Source of the DNA: Nepenthes gracilis
Taxonomy: Eukaryota > Streptophyta > Magnoliopsida > Caryophyllales > Nepenthaceae
Direction of reading: 5' to 3'
NCBI GenBank assembly: GCA_033239525.1
Contig: BSYO01000014.1
Span: 12,446,021-12,510,020 of the forward strand
DNA: 64,000 nucleotides
Positions 34,191 through 47,935 of the stretch are shown one piece after another (within the stretch, counting starts at the first letter, position 1; each line of letters starts with the position of its first letter). The notes under the pieces are model-generated. The model had not been told where the DNA came from. It was given only the letters and a program-made list of their open reading frames with translations, and made no database searches. A program made the translations under genes and the position numbers.

Positions 34191-37100
34191 ATATCTTAAT
34201 AGTACTTACTCATTATTATTATCAGTAAGTTAATTTTGGAGGGTCCTAAAACATCTCAAATGGATATAAGTAATAAAAGAGTTGGATCATTTTTATAGAT
34301 AAGACTGACTATGATAAATATAATAATATTAAAAACTTAACTAATTATCGGAATGTGACTCTTTTTTTTTTTTGGTAAGTAATAAAATGAGACTCTACAA
34401 CAAATATAATTAAATAATTCTTGAAATAATTCAACAATTTTAGCCAAACTCTCGTTACTTGGTCCAGTCATAAATGTATTTGCTTAGTATTTATTATACA
34501 CATGAGAAAAATGCCTAACAATAACCATCCATAGCATCATTATTGAATAATAACATAAATCCCTAGAGAGCTAACCAGCACAAGGGAGACATAAACAATC
34601 CTCAAATAATAAGCCCAAATATTTTCAATTCTAACATATTATATTTCAATAATTATCAACAAAAATAAAATTCTTTGAGTTTCTTTCTATCTAAATCTCA
34701 CAAAAGGTTTATACCCACTAATTTGAAAAGTTACAAAAATCAATAAGAATGAGTATAACAATCAACAAAGTATATATATTTTACTTATGTTGATATATAT
34801 ATATAAGAAAACGGATGATAATAATTAAATGCAGAAATGCTAAAATTAATTATATATTAATAAAATATACAAAAAATATAAGAGTAAAAGAATATAATAA
34901 CTAAAGATCAATGATAATATCATCAATAATGATTGAATATTAAAAATTACGCTACGTATATTTTTCATAGTATATAGGCAGTACACCATTATTTAAGACC
35001 CGTAAATGGATTTGCTACATATTATTTTTTATAGACGGGGTTCAAATGCCCTTTTTTGAACCCGTGGATGCTAGATGATGATAATCGCTTAAAAATAATA
35101 TATTAGTATGTCTAAATATATTTTATTAATTCTATATAATGAAATTTAGTCAAAACTAAAATTTATCAGTAAATAATAAATATACAATTTTTTTAAATTT
35201 TAGAAAATAAATAATCTTCTACAAATTCAAAGCATAGTATTTCATCAAGTAATTGTATAAAATGATATGAAAGAATAAATATGTAAAGATTTTATGATTT
35301 TATAATAAATTTTATAAATAAAGGTGTAAGCCTTCAAATCTAATAAATAATAGCAAAATTAACAGACATACCAAATATAAGTAGAAATAAACATCCAAAG
35401 GCATTGTATATATAAATATCGAAGAGATAATCAAAAGATTTGAATAACAAATAAAGAATAAATTTACATACACTTTAACTCGAACACTATTCAAACCTAA
35501 CATAAAATCACTTTGAATTTATTTCACTTAAATTCTCTTTCATTTTCTCTATTATTTCTCCCTCATCTTACAAAATCTCAGCATAAATGACCTAAAACAT
35601 GTATGAAATTTCTCATATGATTAGATTCTTGTACAAGCGCCGGTTAGGTTTTCATCAAATGCAAGATAAAATACATGCACACACGAGTATTATCTATTTT
35701 GTTAGCCTGAGCATGAGTACATCTTTTCCACGCACAAGTGCCACCTATTCTACGAAACCACCATGACCCTTCCATGCATTAGCACCTCCTATTTTACTAA
35801 GCCACACAAGAGCCACTTATTCAAATTAGCCACGCATGATTACACTCTCACGCATAAATGCCACCTATTTAGTTAAGCCATGCTTGAGAACCATACATGT
35901 GCGGGTCAAATGCTAGCCCTATCTCTTTACATACTTAATTTTTCATCTAAACAAACAATTATTCTCAATTAGTAACACAATTGATTTTGGCATTATAATG
36001 TATATATTAGTGATTGAGTGTCAAACCCACCCCAAATACCCCTCCCCCCTCCAATAAAACTTAACCGGCTTAGGAACATGCTCTCACCAAACAACTAATA
36101 CACTTGTTGGATAATCAAGATACTTCAATAGACTATGGCAAATGCATAAACTTGGGTCCATAGAAGGGTTCTTATCCAAAACTTGTGGGGCCACACCCTT
36201 CGGATTGTCAAGTCGACATCAACAAATGGATAAAGACCATGGATTGCTCACCTAACTTATAGAAAAGCATCCAGTGAAAGCTAATTAAATGTCCCTGTGT
36301 GCTCCTCCGAGAACAAGATCGGTTGTACTGACCCTTTGAGCTAGTGGCACCTACATGGCATAATTGCTATAATCTCAGTTTAAACATCAAAATAGTCGCA
36401 ACATATTAGTTTATAATCATGATCGGGATGCTATACAAAACTTTATTAATGAATCCATTTCAAAAGAAATATAAATCATCCTAATAAATATGCTAAATCT
36501 ATTGAAGCTTGATATCTAAAGTAGTACATGTTTATCATATATACGTAATTCATATTATGTCATCAATGCAATGGCTCAGAAAACTAAAGTGGTGTACTAG
36601 CCCTCAACCTCTTAATAATTATACATACCTAAAATATATAGCAAATACTTAATCTATTTTACTTACACAACAATAAGAACAAAATATATAATTAAATATG
36701 TAAACTTACAACCCTCCATGAATGAACTCATTTGTCAAAACATTCATAAGATCAAGCTTTTTAATTTGAAAGAGGTGATAATACAAGGAGAATCAAGTGC
36801 TTAACAACTAAATGAGAGGCAATGCAATAGATATGGCTTGATAAACATTAGATAAAGAAATCATATGAAATTGAACGAAAGGTCAAAATATCTCTCCTAA
36901 TAAACTATGATCAAATACTACTATTTAAATTTATAGATAGATCGTCTATAAGACATTCTATAAATCGAGCCTTGCTTGCTATTATCATGTGCTAGTGAAT
37001 CACATGCGACATCATCTTATATATTTTTATAGGTCGTGATGTATATTTTTTCTGTTAGTTTCTTATGATAATTTGTTTGAATAAAATATGGAATAATGTC

Positions 37101-37452
37101 TAAAAATATTATCTTTTTAAAATGGGATGTAGAATGATATTTTATGAACTAAAATATTGAGTCTTTTCATGATTCTTAATAAACTTGGTCATGCAATGAG
37201 GAGTCCTTCAATTTCTTGTAAAAATACATTCATGTAAGAAAATTTCTTTAATAATCTCAGAATTTTTAAAAATTTTCATTAATATTGAATATATATATAT
37301 ATATATAATCTAAGAAGTTCAGTAAATAGAAAATATGCATGCAAGTTAGATCTCAAAAGAGATATAAATGAACATTGCATATGACGTAGAAATATAAAGT
37401 TTTAGAATATGAATAAACTTGAAGAAGAATTCTGAAAATTTAGCAAAGAGAT
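34191..37452. other. AT-rich DNA with LTR debris
   Basis: No gene is recognised. The section 35.2-36.0 kb resembles a minus-strand LTR (CT-rich run at 35530-35575 next to a repeat-bearing block), and 36.1-36.4 kb is a GC-richer patch of unknown origin. An (AT)n run lies at about 37287-37307. Confidence 0.45.
35690..35900. repeat. Degenerate minisatellite
   Basis: A unit related to CCACGCATAAGTGCCACCTA followed by TTTACTAAGCCA recurs at least four times with changing length (about 35-50 bp). It sits in what looks like the U3 of a minus-strand LTR. Confidence 0.5.
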
Positions 37453-38981
37453 TGTAAGACCGAAATCATAAGACTTTTAAAATGACTTCAAAATTAAGAA
37501 ATGGAAGAACTATTCAACTTTATTTTGGGTTCATGTTAGAAATGAAGCCTTGAACTAAAGTTGTTTAAGCTCAAGCAGCACCTGATATGCATTTAAACCA
37601 CGTATGAGTAAGTTTTAGATGGAATTGTCATGTCTAAGGTTCATATGGAAGGTGTTTATGCCTATTTAGTCTAAAATAATGGCACCTAATATATGTTTGA
37701 TGGGTACTGATCATAGGCTTGAAGAAGTCTTTACAATTGACTCACCCTTGACCGATACACATATGCCAGTCAACTATATAAGGACATATTTGACCAATTA
37801 TACACATATGAGGGAATAGAAGAGAGACAAAGAAGGGGAAAGTAAATACAAATTAATTAATTTTAGAGACAAAAATAAATTTGGACAATTATTGGTCATT
37901 AGTAAAATTTTCTTACAATAACATTTATTAGACTTTATGGGATTTCAAAATAGTTAGATTATATATAAACAAAATGGTCAAACCTTATGGGATTATAACT
38001 TTAATTATATTATATCAAAATTTGAGATTTGTATCTAAAATTTAGAAAAGGCTGCATCAGGGGTTGGGTACTAATTTAAAATTCAACACAACATAAAATC
38101 AACAAATTGATGGATAGCCAGAGTATACAATTCAAATTTTAGAAGATATATTGAAATAATCACTTTTAGAGTAAAAGCAAATTAGAACGATTACTTATCG
38201 TTAGTTGAATTTACCTATAACAATATTTATTAGGTGAGAATCGATATAACATCTTCTGAAGCTATATAGGAAAGAAGGAGCCGTTCCCTAATAAATTTGA
38301 AAAAGAATGGAGATCAAATATTCTTGGCATCACAGGTAATTTAGGAGACGTATGATAAAATCCATTTGATTTGATATAGGCTTTAAGTTGTTCAAAACCA
38401 ACAAAAAAGTTATGTGAATCATAGGAGGACCAAGTTAAGTTTTGAGGTTAAATATCACATATTTTTGAAGGTATCTTCATCAAAAAGAGTTTTTGGTTTT
38501 AATTGGAAGGAAAATTGAAGATAATACTTATTGGACCATTTAATATTTTAAAAGGGGGATGTTCACACTATTTTTCATGTTTTCATACTTAGCAATTATG
38601 TTTACAACTCTTCATACATTAATGAGTATGAATCGTTGAGGATCAATAAAAATTTGATATATGTGGAAGAACTGATTTAAATTTTATGATGACGAGATTA
38701 GGTGTCTCGTGTTAAAATTATTTCTTTGGGCAACGTACTGTAGAGAAGCCTTTCTTACAAAAAAATCACATGGGAATGAGAAAACAAAATCTATGAGAAG
38801 TATCCTCATTTATTTTATTATTGATATACATAAATTTTGGAAATAAAAATTTATAAGAAGGGGAGAAATGCATGACCTAAATCATAAGATCTATAAAATG
38901 ACTTTGAAATTAAGTAAATAGATAAGTTATTGAAGTTAATTTTGGATTTGAATTAGAAATAAAGTGTTGGACCGAAGTGGC
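37453..38981 (+). mobile_element. Del/Tekay-like element X, internally deleted
   Basis: An LTR starts TGTAAGACC at 37453. Its first about 113 bp return at 38869 (TGCATGACCTAAATC, then AAAATGACTT...AAATTAAG and TTTTGG...GAAAT). The second copy follows a purine tract AAGAAGGGGAGAAA (38855-38868), a good polypurine tract. Between them only the end of pol remains. The 3' LTR is cut at 38981, where element Y begins, so Y probably inserted into it. Confidence 0.6.
38345..38822 (+). pseudogene. pol C-terminal remnant of element X
   Basis: Broken plus frames show VQNQQKSYVNHRRTKLSFEV, HIFLKVSSSKRVFGF, then a deletion to DVHTIFHVFILSNYVY, ESLRINKNLIYVEEL and finally ENKIYEKYPHLFY. These are the ordered conserved blocks at the C-terminus of Del/Tekay-type integrases (the FHVS..L block and the final E..REKYP-type end). 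Stops are frequent. Confidence 0.7.
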
Positions 38982-41008
38982 TGTAAGGTATGGATCCAAA
39001 TTTTATTACCTTATGATATTAATTAAATTAAGTTGATAAAATTAATGAGGTTAATCAAAGTTTTAGGGCAAAATTAAATTTATGGCCGAAATAAGTTTGA
39101 TCAAGGGAAGCCTAACTAGCATTTGACTTATGCATGTGCATATTTTAGATAGAATTACCTTGCTCTTAGAATGGCCACACTCTCAACATGCACGCGTGTG
39201 TTTGGAGATGCACTGGCATTTAAGAGACGCTCGTGTGTCGTATGATTTATACCTTGATCACTGATATGCGTCCAATAAGTATACATGTGCCAATTTTCTA
39301 TATAAGACCCAACTAGCCAATTTTCAATTATTATTGTGTGATTTTTAGAGAGAAGGTAGACAAAGAGAGGTAAGGAAGAGAGAGAAAGAGAGAGAGAAGG
39401 TTGAAGAGGAGGAAAACTAAGAGAAATTCAAGAGATCTTTGCTAATTTTAAATTTAAGTCGAATATATTCAAATCATCATTCTTTTATTACTGATTTTTC
39501 ATTATCTCTTTGAATATTTATTATTTTAAATACTCATAAATATTCTATTTTTGTATATAGATTGTTTATTCCTTACATACATATGTTTCCATTTCCATTT
39601 TATATAATTTTTATGAAATGCATGTTTTGAATTCATTTGCATATATTTAAGTGATAAATTTTCATAATATTATGCATGCATATTTTTAAAAACTTTGTAC
39701 AAGTTTTTGATTGTTCTTGATTTTAACATATAAACTGCTGCAAGTTTTGTAGTTGCAAGAAGGTGTTAAAAACATATGTAAATTGTGCTAAATTCCAAAA
39801 TTCTTACAATTTCAATGATAGATATTTTGTACATATTTATAAATTGTATGCTGTTGTTCTTGCATGTTTTAAATATACATATTTAAGTTCTTATAAAATT
39901 TATGATAACTATGTGTCATATATTGAAGAAATAATATAAAAATTTTACATAAATTTGATAATAAATATATTTTTTCAATATCAAAGAATCTAAGAAAAAA
40001 CTTATATTTGAGTAGAGTTTCAAATTCAATTATGTACAGACCATTTTATAGAATTGACGAAATATATTCAACTATATTCTAGTATATTATAATTAAATTA
40101 GAAAATCTTAGAACATGTTCATATTTGAGTAGAAATTTCAATTTAATTATGTACGTACCATTTTAGAGAATTTATGAAATATATTCGAATATATCACAAT
40201 ATATTATAAGTAAATCAAAAATTGTATCTATCATTTACAGGTCAAAAAAGTGGTGTTAAACCCTATCTGTAGGGTCATAACCAAATAGCCTATCTACGGA
40301 TTTTAAATAGTAATATATAACCTTTAATTATATAAAAATAATTATAATTTGAGTTTTGATATTCGCCTTTCATTGGTTAGACTATCATCATTTCTTAATC
40401 CCTAAATTTTTTGTAATTTCAAATATTGTACAATTTACTAAAATTGATCAATCTATGTTGAATTATGCATGAGAAGTCAATGAATGATATTATCATTTTT
40501 TTAATTATTTAATCAAATTATATTCTGACATATATATATATATGTTTACTTTTGTCATTTTTATTTTTATTTTCACTAACTTTATAAATTAGAGGGCTCA
40601 TTGCTTACTTACAGGTTATTTGGATAAGAGGGAAAGTCATTCAAGATTAGGATTAGATTATTGGATTAGTTTATGTCTAATATTAATTTGAATAATAGTT
40701 TTAGGTTTGTTATATTTACTACAATTTTTAAGTGTTGTGATTTTAGGTGGTAATGTTGCATGATGTCAGTTTCTGATTTTGATATTTGATTCTCATTATG
40801 TAGTTTGGTTAATTATTAACCAATTTACTCTAATTTACTATGTATATTTTTCTTACTATTATTTTGAGGTCATACATTGTCGTTGGTCATAACTACTTTT
40901 ATATATGGCATTTCGGGTTTTATGATTTGAGACATTTTTTTAAATCTTTTGTCAATATTTGATTTTTTTAGGTTTGCGTTCTAATATTGTTGGGTTTTGG
41001 TCGGTGCA
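38982..41008 (+). repeat. 5' LTR of element Y
   Basis: It starts TGTAAGGTATGG and ends near CGGTGCA. A TATA-type TCTATATAAGACC lies near 39298 with a purine-rich leader (AGAGAGAAAGAGAGAGAG, about 39390). It matches the copy at 42071 in order of landmarks, with considerable divergence. Confidence 0.55.
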
Positions 41009-41159
41009 ATATATTAATGAATTTCAAAAATTTAAGGACAAATTTAACATAACCTAATTAAGGATTAACAATAAATATAATTTGACCTTGGGATGGGAAA
41101 CATGATAATTGCACTATTAGAGAATTATAAGAAGTGTATTAATTGATTTGAGGAATGAT

Positions 41160-41830
41160 TTTTATTATTTGTCTTACCATAGGATTGTAAGATGTCGGGC
41201 GGATGAGGTGGACTGAATTCTCGCCTCAATCGACAGGAGGCATATCTCGCAATCATGGTTAGGATGTCGAAAATGATAGAATCGATGGCCCAGAAACTAC
41301 ACAATCCAGAGCCAGTAGTATTGAATCTAGAGGTGACCACGATGGGATATGAAGGTTATATTAATGAGTGAGTACTAGATATCTGGACCCCATAAAGGTA
41401 GAAATGTGGATCCATCGGATTGAGAAGATTTTTAAAGTTATTAGCTATCCAGAGAAGGAGAAAGTCGTATTACTTCCTACAAAATTGGAAGAACAGGTAA
41501 ACTATTTGTAGTCTATGAGGAAGAGGGAACGTATTTGTAGAAGATTTTATAGAGAAATACTTCTCTTTGAGCTTAAGGGAATAGAAGAATGATAAATTTG
41601 CTCATTTGCAGTAAAGGAACAAGACTATGGTGAAGTGCAACCCTAAATTTATGGAGCAATCCTATTATACTTCCCATATAGTCCTGGATGAAGCAAGGGG
41701 AGCAAGAAAATTCCTACAAGAGCTGAATGAGAGCATCTGCAGAAAGTTGGTGACTTTGTGATTGAAGACTTATGAAATGGTATTAGATCGAGAACTATTT
41801 GAGTAAATGTTGGAGAGGGAAAATTTTTGA
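41160..41830 (+). pseudogene. gag remnant of element Y
   Basis: Pieces in several frames: VEMWIHRIEKIFKVISYPEK with EKVVLLPTKLEEQVNYL (41391-41511), FIEKYFSLSLRE, ARGARKFLQELNESICRKL and LKTYEMVLDRELFE. This is the order of the capsid region of Del/Tekay-type Gag (W.. IEK.F.V, EKYFP, ARKF..GL, R..TY..V.DRA). Stops and small deletions are frequent. No zinc knuckle is seen. Confidence 0.65.
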
Positions 41831-42070
41831 GAATAAGATCGCATGTTGTGGAAACAAAAGCTTGGGATTAAAAGGATCTCATAAAAGGACAAAGTTGATA
41901 GATGAAGACAAAATGGGAGCTAAACTTCAAGGCACACCATGCCATCAACAATTGAAGCCCTTGTACCCTTATTGTAAAAAGCGCATGGAGGGAGACCTTG
42001 CATGTTAAATTAAAGTCTTATTTTAATATATTTAAATGCGGGTCATGCGACAACGTGAATCGATTCACAA

Positions 42071-44140
42071 TGTATGGTATGTATTTCAAAATATTATTTT
42101 AACAATAATCAATTTAATTAAACTAATAGATTTATAAAGATAATTGATATTTCATGTCAAAATTTAAGTTTCACACTTATACATATTTTTGATAATAGGT
42201 GTGCGCCCGATCGATGACTCTCAAATTCTTAGACATATTTGGCACACAATGTTTGCACTTGATGTGCATTCAATCGACATATGTGTGTATTTGAAATAGA
42301 ATATTGCATGTTTAGAGAGCGCTAGTACTTGGTATGGATTGTGCCTCAATGTTTGATCCACGTCTAACCAATGTATATGTGTTAATTTTTTATAAATAGG
42401 ACCTTTCGCCAACTTCAGATCATTCCAATTGAAATTTTGAGAAAAGAGAGAAAAAAAGAAAATGAAAAAGAGAGTGGAAAAGGGAGAAAAAGGAAGAAGG
42501 AAAAATTAAGGAGAAATCAAGAAATTTTTAATTAAAATCAAGTAAAAGTAAGTATATTTAAACCTTTATTTTATTATTATTATTATTTTTTAACTTTTTT
42601 AAATATTTTTTATTTTAAATACTCATATATATCTTAATTTTGTACCTAAACTGTATTAGATTTTGCTTACATAGAATCCTAACTTCATTTTATGAGTGTT
42701 TTAAATGTATACAAATTATATTTAAATATTAAATTTTTATAATATGTTCTTGTATACCTTTAAATTCTATGGAATTGCACTTATTTGTCTTCAATCTTAA
42801 ATATATTTTTTATATGTTTTGAATTACTGTATAATGCTTGTTTATGTTTTATGGTTGAGAGAAATGACATAATCTACGTTTAATTTTGAAATTCTTGGCT
42901 TTTTAATGTTTCAACATTTATGTACTTATAAGAAAATATTGAGAATTACTTATGTTATCTTGATTTCATGTAATTTTTATACATATGCTTTAACATGCTT
43001 CTAAATTATACAATTAAGCCCCCGCATGTCCTTAATTCTACTTCATTATTTTTGAATATCCATAATTTTACTGTATGTTACACATTTGAAGAAATATAAA
43101 AAAAAATTCTACATAAATTTTGATGAAAAATATATTTTTTTGATATGAAAAAAATTAAGAAATATTTGTATTTGAATAGAATTTTTTATTCGACTAAATA
43201 GGAACAATTGTAGAGATTTGGCAAAATATATTTGATATATCCTTATATATCATTAGCAAATAAAAAATCTATCATCCACGTATCAAAATAGTGACATTTG
43301 TATCCAACTACAGGGGTTATATATAATCGGCCCACCTATAGATTGCAAATTATTGTATATTATCTTTAACTATGTAAAAATAATTATAATCCAAATTTCT
43401 ATATTTACTCTTTATTTGTGAGGTATTCACCGATCCTTAATCCTTTTTATTTGATAGTATTACACAGTTGGTAGGACTTATATTATTGTACAAGTTTTGG
43501 TAAAAAAACTTATCATTATATATTTGGCTTTAACATGGCTTATCAAAAAGGGATGTTGTTGGCTTTTTAGACTTTTTGGTTGTATAATTTAAGCATGTTT
43601 TATTAGTATATACACATGTATGAAAATATGCATACCTTACTGAGCAATTTGTTTATTCTTACCTTTGATTTTGCTAATATTTCATGTTAAAAATTTTGGA
43701 CTAATTTACAAAAGATCGAGATTGTAAGAAGATTGTTCATTTAATCAGTTTTAGGGTGTTGAAATAATTTAATGTAATAATATTTTTAACGTAAATAAAT
43801 GGTACAAAATATAGCTACTAGTTGATATTTCGGTTTATTTTGATATCCAGCTTACATTTTATTTTTATTTTGATTGGCATCTATTTTTGTCTGTTGGCCG
43901 ATGATGTAGATATGATGATCATATTTTAAGCTTGGTTACAAGTTTTGGAAGTTAGGCTCTTAATACTCTGATTTTCAATTAAAATACTTTTTTTATATAA
44001 ATGGTTTGAAATCTTTTGATTGTTGATATTTAGCCACTTAAAAGTATGACTTTTGGATCCTATGATTTAATTATTAAAAATTATTTAGACAGTTAACAGT
44101 ATTTGTTTTAGGTTTATGTCTTGATATTTGTTTTGACTTT
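42071..44140 (+). repeat. 3' LTR of element Y
   Basis: It starts TGTATGGTATG. The TTTATAAATAGGACC TATA region (near 42392) and the purine-rich leader (GAAAAAGAGAGTGGAAAAGG) follow in the same order as in the 5' LTR. The end is uncertain (about 44140). Confidence 0.5.
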
Positions 44141-44575
44141 TTAAGTTAGTAGAATAAATAACTAAATATTTAAGTCTTCATGATAAAAGTTGATTTGTCT
44201 AAATTATAAAATTAAGGAATTAATAAATTATATATATATATTTTAAATCAGGACCTGAGCAATAAAGGTAAAGAAATAGGCTTACAATTTACTTTCCATA
44301 ACTTAAAAATTTCTTGAAATTTTTGCTCTAAAATCTACTCTCTTTCTCTCTCGCTTCTTCTCTTTTCTTTCTTTTTCATTGTCATGGCACAAGGTTACCA
44401 ATGTCCAAATTCTTGATTATAACGCTACAAAACTTACTTTTATATTTCTTAACATAAATATCTTAGTTTTTCATAAAACATCAAGCTATATTAAATAATT
44501 TAAGATTTGTTATGGTATTTTAGAGATCCTAAGTCAACATAGAATAATTAATAAAAAAAAATTTAATTAATGTGG
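44141..44575. other. AT-rich DNA with CT-rich run
   Basis: No gene is recognised. The CT-rich run at 44337-44375 could be the leader of a minus-strand LTR fragment. Confidence 0.4.
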
Positions 44576-44940
44576 CATTTGGTTGGTGAAAATAGAATTT
44601 TCATTTTCATCTTATTCTTTCGAGAATAATAATTCTCTTATTTGGTTTGTAACTTACTAAGGAATAACTACTCCCACATAAAAAGTGAAAAAAGATATTT
44701 TCACATTTGTGGGAATACTTATTCTCTCATATTATTATTATTATTATTATTACGTATTATTATTATTATTACATTATTAATTATATTATTTTACAAATCA
44801 AATAATGGAATACTAATTCCTACCTTATTTAATTCCAACAAATAAGTATGAAAATAATAATTTTTACTTTATTCTCATCCTATTATATTCCTGGGAATGA
44901 TTTTTCTATTCTCATCTTATTCTATTTCAACAATCAAACG
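44576..44940. mobile_element. MITE-like inverted-repeat element
   Basis: It starts CATTTGGTTGGTGAAAATAG and ends with the near inverse complement (CTATTTCAACAATCAAACG), giving imperfect terminal inverted repeats of about 22 bp. The whole 365 bp is partly self-complementary, with repeated ATTCTC/GAGAAT words, and contains ATT runs. It has no coding capacity. No convincing target duplication was found, so the superfamily is open. Confidence 0.55.
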
Positions 44941-47935
44941 TATCGTAAGAGTTTTACAAGTGCAAATATGATATGCCATCTAGGGTGACAAAGCACTTGC
45001 TAATCTAGGGGGAGAAAGAAAATAAGAATGGTGAGTCCAATGACTAAATAATAAATTCATAATCTAAAAATAAATATAGCAATATAAAATAAGTATACAT
45101 GAAATTTAAATATGATGTAATTGAGTAAAATAACTTAATTCCAACACAATTTGGCAACATATTTTCATGTCCCCATAGGGTGGGACTACATCATATACAA
45201 TCATTCATATGTGATCATAATTGAATGTCTTAAATTAATTTACAAACAACTATTATTTTATACTATAATTTATTCCAAAAATATAAATAATTATAAAAAT
45301 ATATCAATATTGCAATAATATTAATGAAATAAATTGATCCTCGTCAGAAATAGTCTACACTAAGAGCACCCGAGTTTCATCCTTTTGGATTCTTTAGTAT
45401 CTGCATATATTATTCTTACTTATCTATGAAAAGCAATATGATAATGATAAAAAAAATTTAAAGGCTATGAGGCAAATAAATTATTTAAAAGCATAAATAA
45501 TTTTTAAGAAGAAAGACTATATTCTCACCAAGTTTTAGAATTTTCTACACTTTCATATGTTGATTTAGATCAAGGTTGAACTCCGTGCTAAGTGTCTTCC
45601 TCTAATTTATTTCAAGAATTTACTAAAGTGATAAATATTGTCATTTAGCTAAAATTTATAATATTTATTTTAAGTTTTCAATGGCTAATAACTTTGTGGA
45701 TTTCAATTTTTATTTTATCACTCACTTATAAAAATAATTGATTTAATTATTATTTTAACCATGGAGTATGCTTCTATCACTGTTTTCTCTATAAGTTTTT
45801 AGATATAAAATATAGGGAGATTATTTTAAACATATTTCTTATTATAAATTAATATAGTCATAAATTTTACCATAAAATATAAAATGTCAATTCAATCACT
45901 AGAATTACTCCAACAATTTGAATTGAATTTAATAAATAGTTAAACGAGAAAATTTATTATGATATATTATAGTTAAATTTATTACATGCAATTTGGTCAC
46001 CTTATACCAAAATTTTTAATAAATTTTAAAATAACCTAACCATTTGAAATCTTTTTATGTACGTTTTTAAATTCATTATGCAATACTTTATTATAAAATA
46101 GTTCACCAAAATTCTCATAACATTTCTTATTCGGATTAATAAATTACTTTGTTCCATAACTTATTAAGTAATTTAACTTTTAAAAACCTACTTTTCTTAC
46201 ACATTTTTTCTACAACATCTTAATTATCATGTAACAGTTTCATAGATTATATAATTTTATCTTAATACCCATTTGGCCATTTAAATATTTTTAACATAAA
46301 TTTTATAAGTTAGATCATAATTTTTTCATGAGGTTTTTATGACTCGAACTTAATTTTTCTTATTTTAACACTACTAATCTATTTTTAACATCTATCATGA
46401 TAACTTTTTTATTTATTCATTGTAAACTTATAAAATCAGAAATTAATAAAGAGAAGATCATAAATTATTTAATTTATTTAAGATAACTTATCATTTTTTT
46501 AAAATCTCATTTAAGCTTTCTCATTTTTCTCCTTTACTCAATTTTGTTGAGATAGACTATGGTGGAGTCTAAGGCTCCAAATGTTATTTATTCACACTGC
46601 TCTTGAGAGCCTTCTTTACTTGCCACCTTATAAAGCACTCGAAGAATTCAAAGTATGCACCAAGAATACCTTATAATTCTTGGAGTGTGTTTCATTTCCA
46701 TGCATGAGGATACCTAGCATTGCAAGACTCTACTAACTTCCCACTCTATAATGGCTTGACGCCATATTGTTCACTAAAGCTGTAGTTTTCCATAATTTTT
46801 CACTAGCTCATAAGTCTTAAATGAGCTCCAAATACTTCTTCACGGTGAAGTATTTCAGCCAAAAATGAAAAAAAAAGGGATCAAAATCTCTAAGGCATAG
46901 AGACAAAAATCAACTGTAGCAGTCCATTATGCCTTTGCCTAAACCAATTCGTTTATACATGAAAAAACTCTATTAGGTTATGTAAATTAAGTCAACTTGT
47001 ATTAATTAAAATTTTAAATAATGATATAATTCATGCTAGAAAAATAAAAGACTTCTAAATATATCCAGAAAAGTATTAAAACTAAGGTTAACTTATACCT
47101 AGAAGAATGATATTATACTCCTCTCTTAAATCTTGGGCAAAAAATGGCTTAAAAAAGTTAAAAATTCTTATATAACCAAATAGACACATGAGTGTCAATT
47201 ATGTACCTATTAAAAGTGAGGCCAAAGTTACTAGTGAATGTGTGTCTTTCGTGTGTGAATTTAGGTGCACAACTACTATCACGGACACACAACAATGCAT
47301 CATGCATTCCACAAGCAGCATCCCATTTTGACATGCACGTATAAGCATGACTCAGACACCACTCATACTATCATATTCATACAAGTGTGCCTTCCTATGC
47401 CTATTAGGCATCCGACCTGATATTGACATTTGAGCATCATAAAGCTATGGGTTAGACACAATATCACTTTTATTAATTATTTAATTTCTTACTTGAACAC
47501 ACAATAATTCATAAAATTTTATTTAATTTAATTAAATTTTGGTATCATAAAATATAAATTAAAAATTAGGTATTACAATAATATTTCCAAAACTTTCTAT
47601 TAGAACAGTTCCAAGAACAACAAATGATTCAAAATTCTAAAATCTTAAAAGAGCTTATATGTTGTACAAACTATTATAAATATTTCATACAAAGCTAACT
47701 TCAACAAGTTTTAAAGACTTAGTTCTCATTCTTTTAGAAGTACATTGTATTCTTCTTAGAAGATTATTTTAACCCAAGCCAATTGCTTGTCCCTCTCTCC
47801 TTATATGGGTCATATTAAACCTTCCTTGGTCTAAAAGATAGGACCCTAGCTTAGACTTTTAGCACTCCATCAATCCATACATACAACCCAACCTCTTAAT
47901 CATCACCTTCGTCAACAACCCACAGTTTAGGCCTT
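44941..47935 (-). repeat. Minus-strand LTR and AT-rich flanks
   Basis: On the minus strand TGTAATACCTAATTTTTAAT starts at about 47575 and is followed by CAAAATTTAATTAAATTAAA, parallel to the start of the element Y LTR. A less AT-rich U3-type block lies at 47.2-47.45 kb, and a CT-rich run near 46.52 kb would be its leader. The downstream limit is not clear (possibly about 45.2 kb). No gene is seen between 47576 and 47935. Confidence 0.4.

Larger units (their letters stand above)
38982..44140 (+). mobile_element. Del/Tekay-like element Y, large LTRs, short interior
   Basis: Two LTRs of about 2 kb (38982-41008 and 42071 to about 44140) enclose only about 1.06 kb, which holds a damaged gag and no protease, RT or integrase. 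Such large-LTR, pol-less elements can move only with proteins made elsewhere. There is no clear primer-binding site. The right end is approximate and no target duplication was found. Confidence 0.6.
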
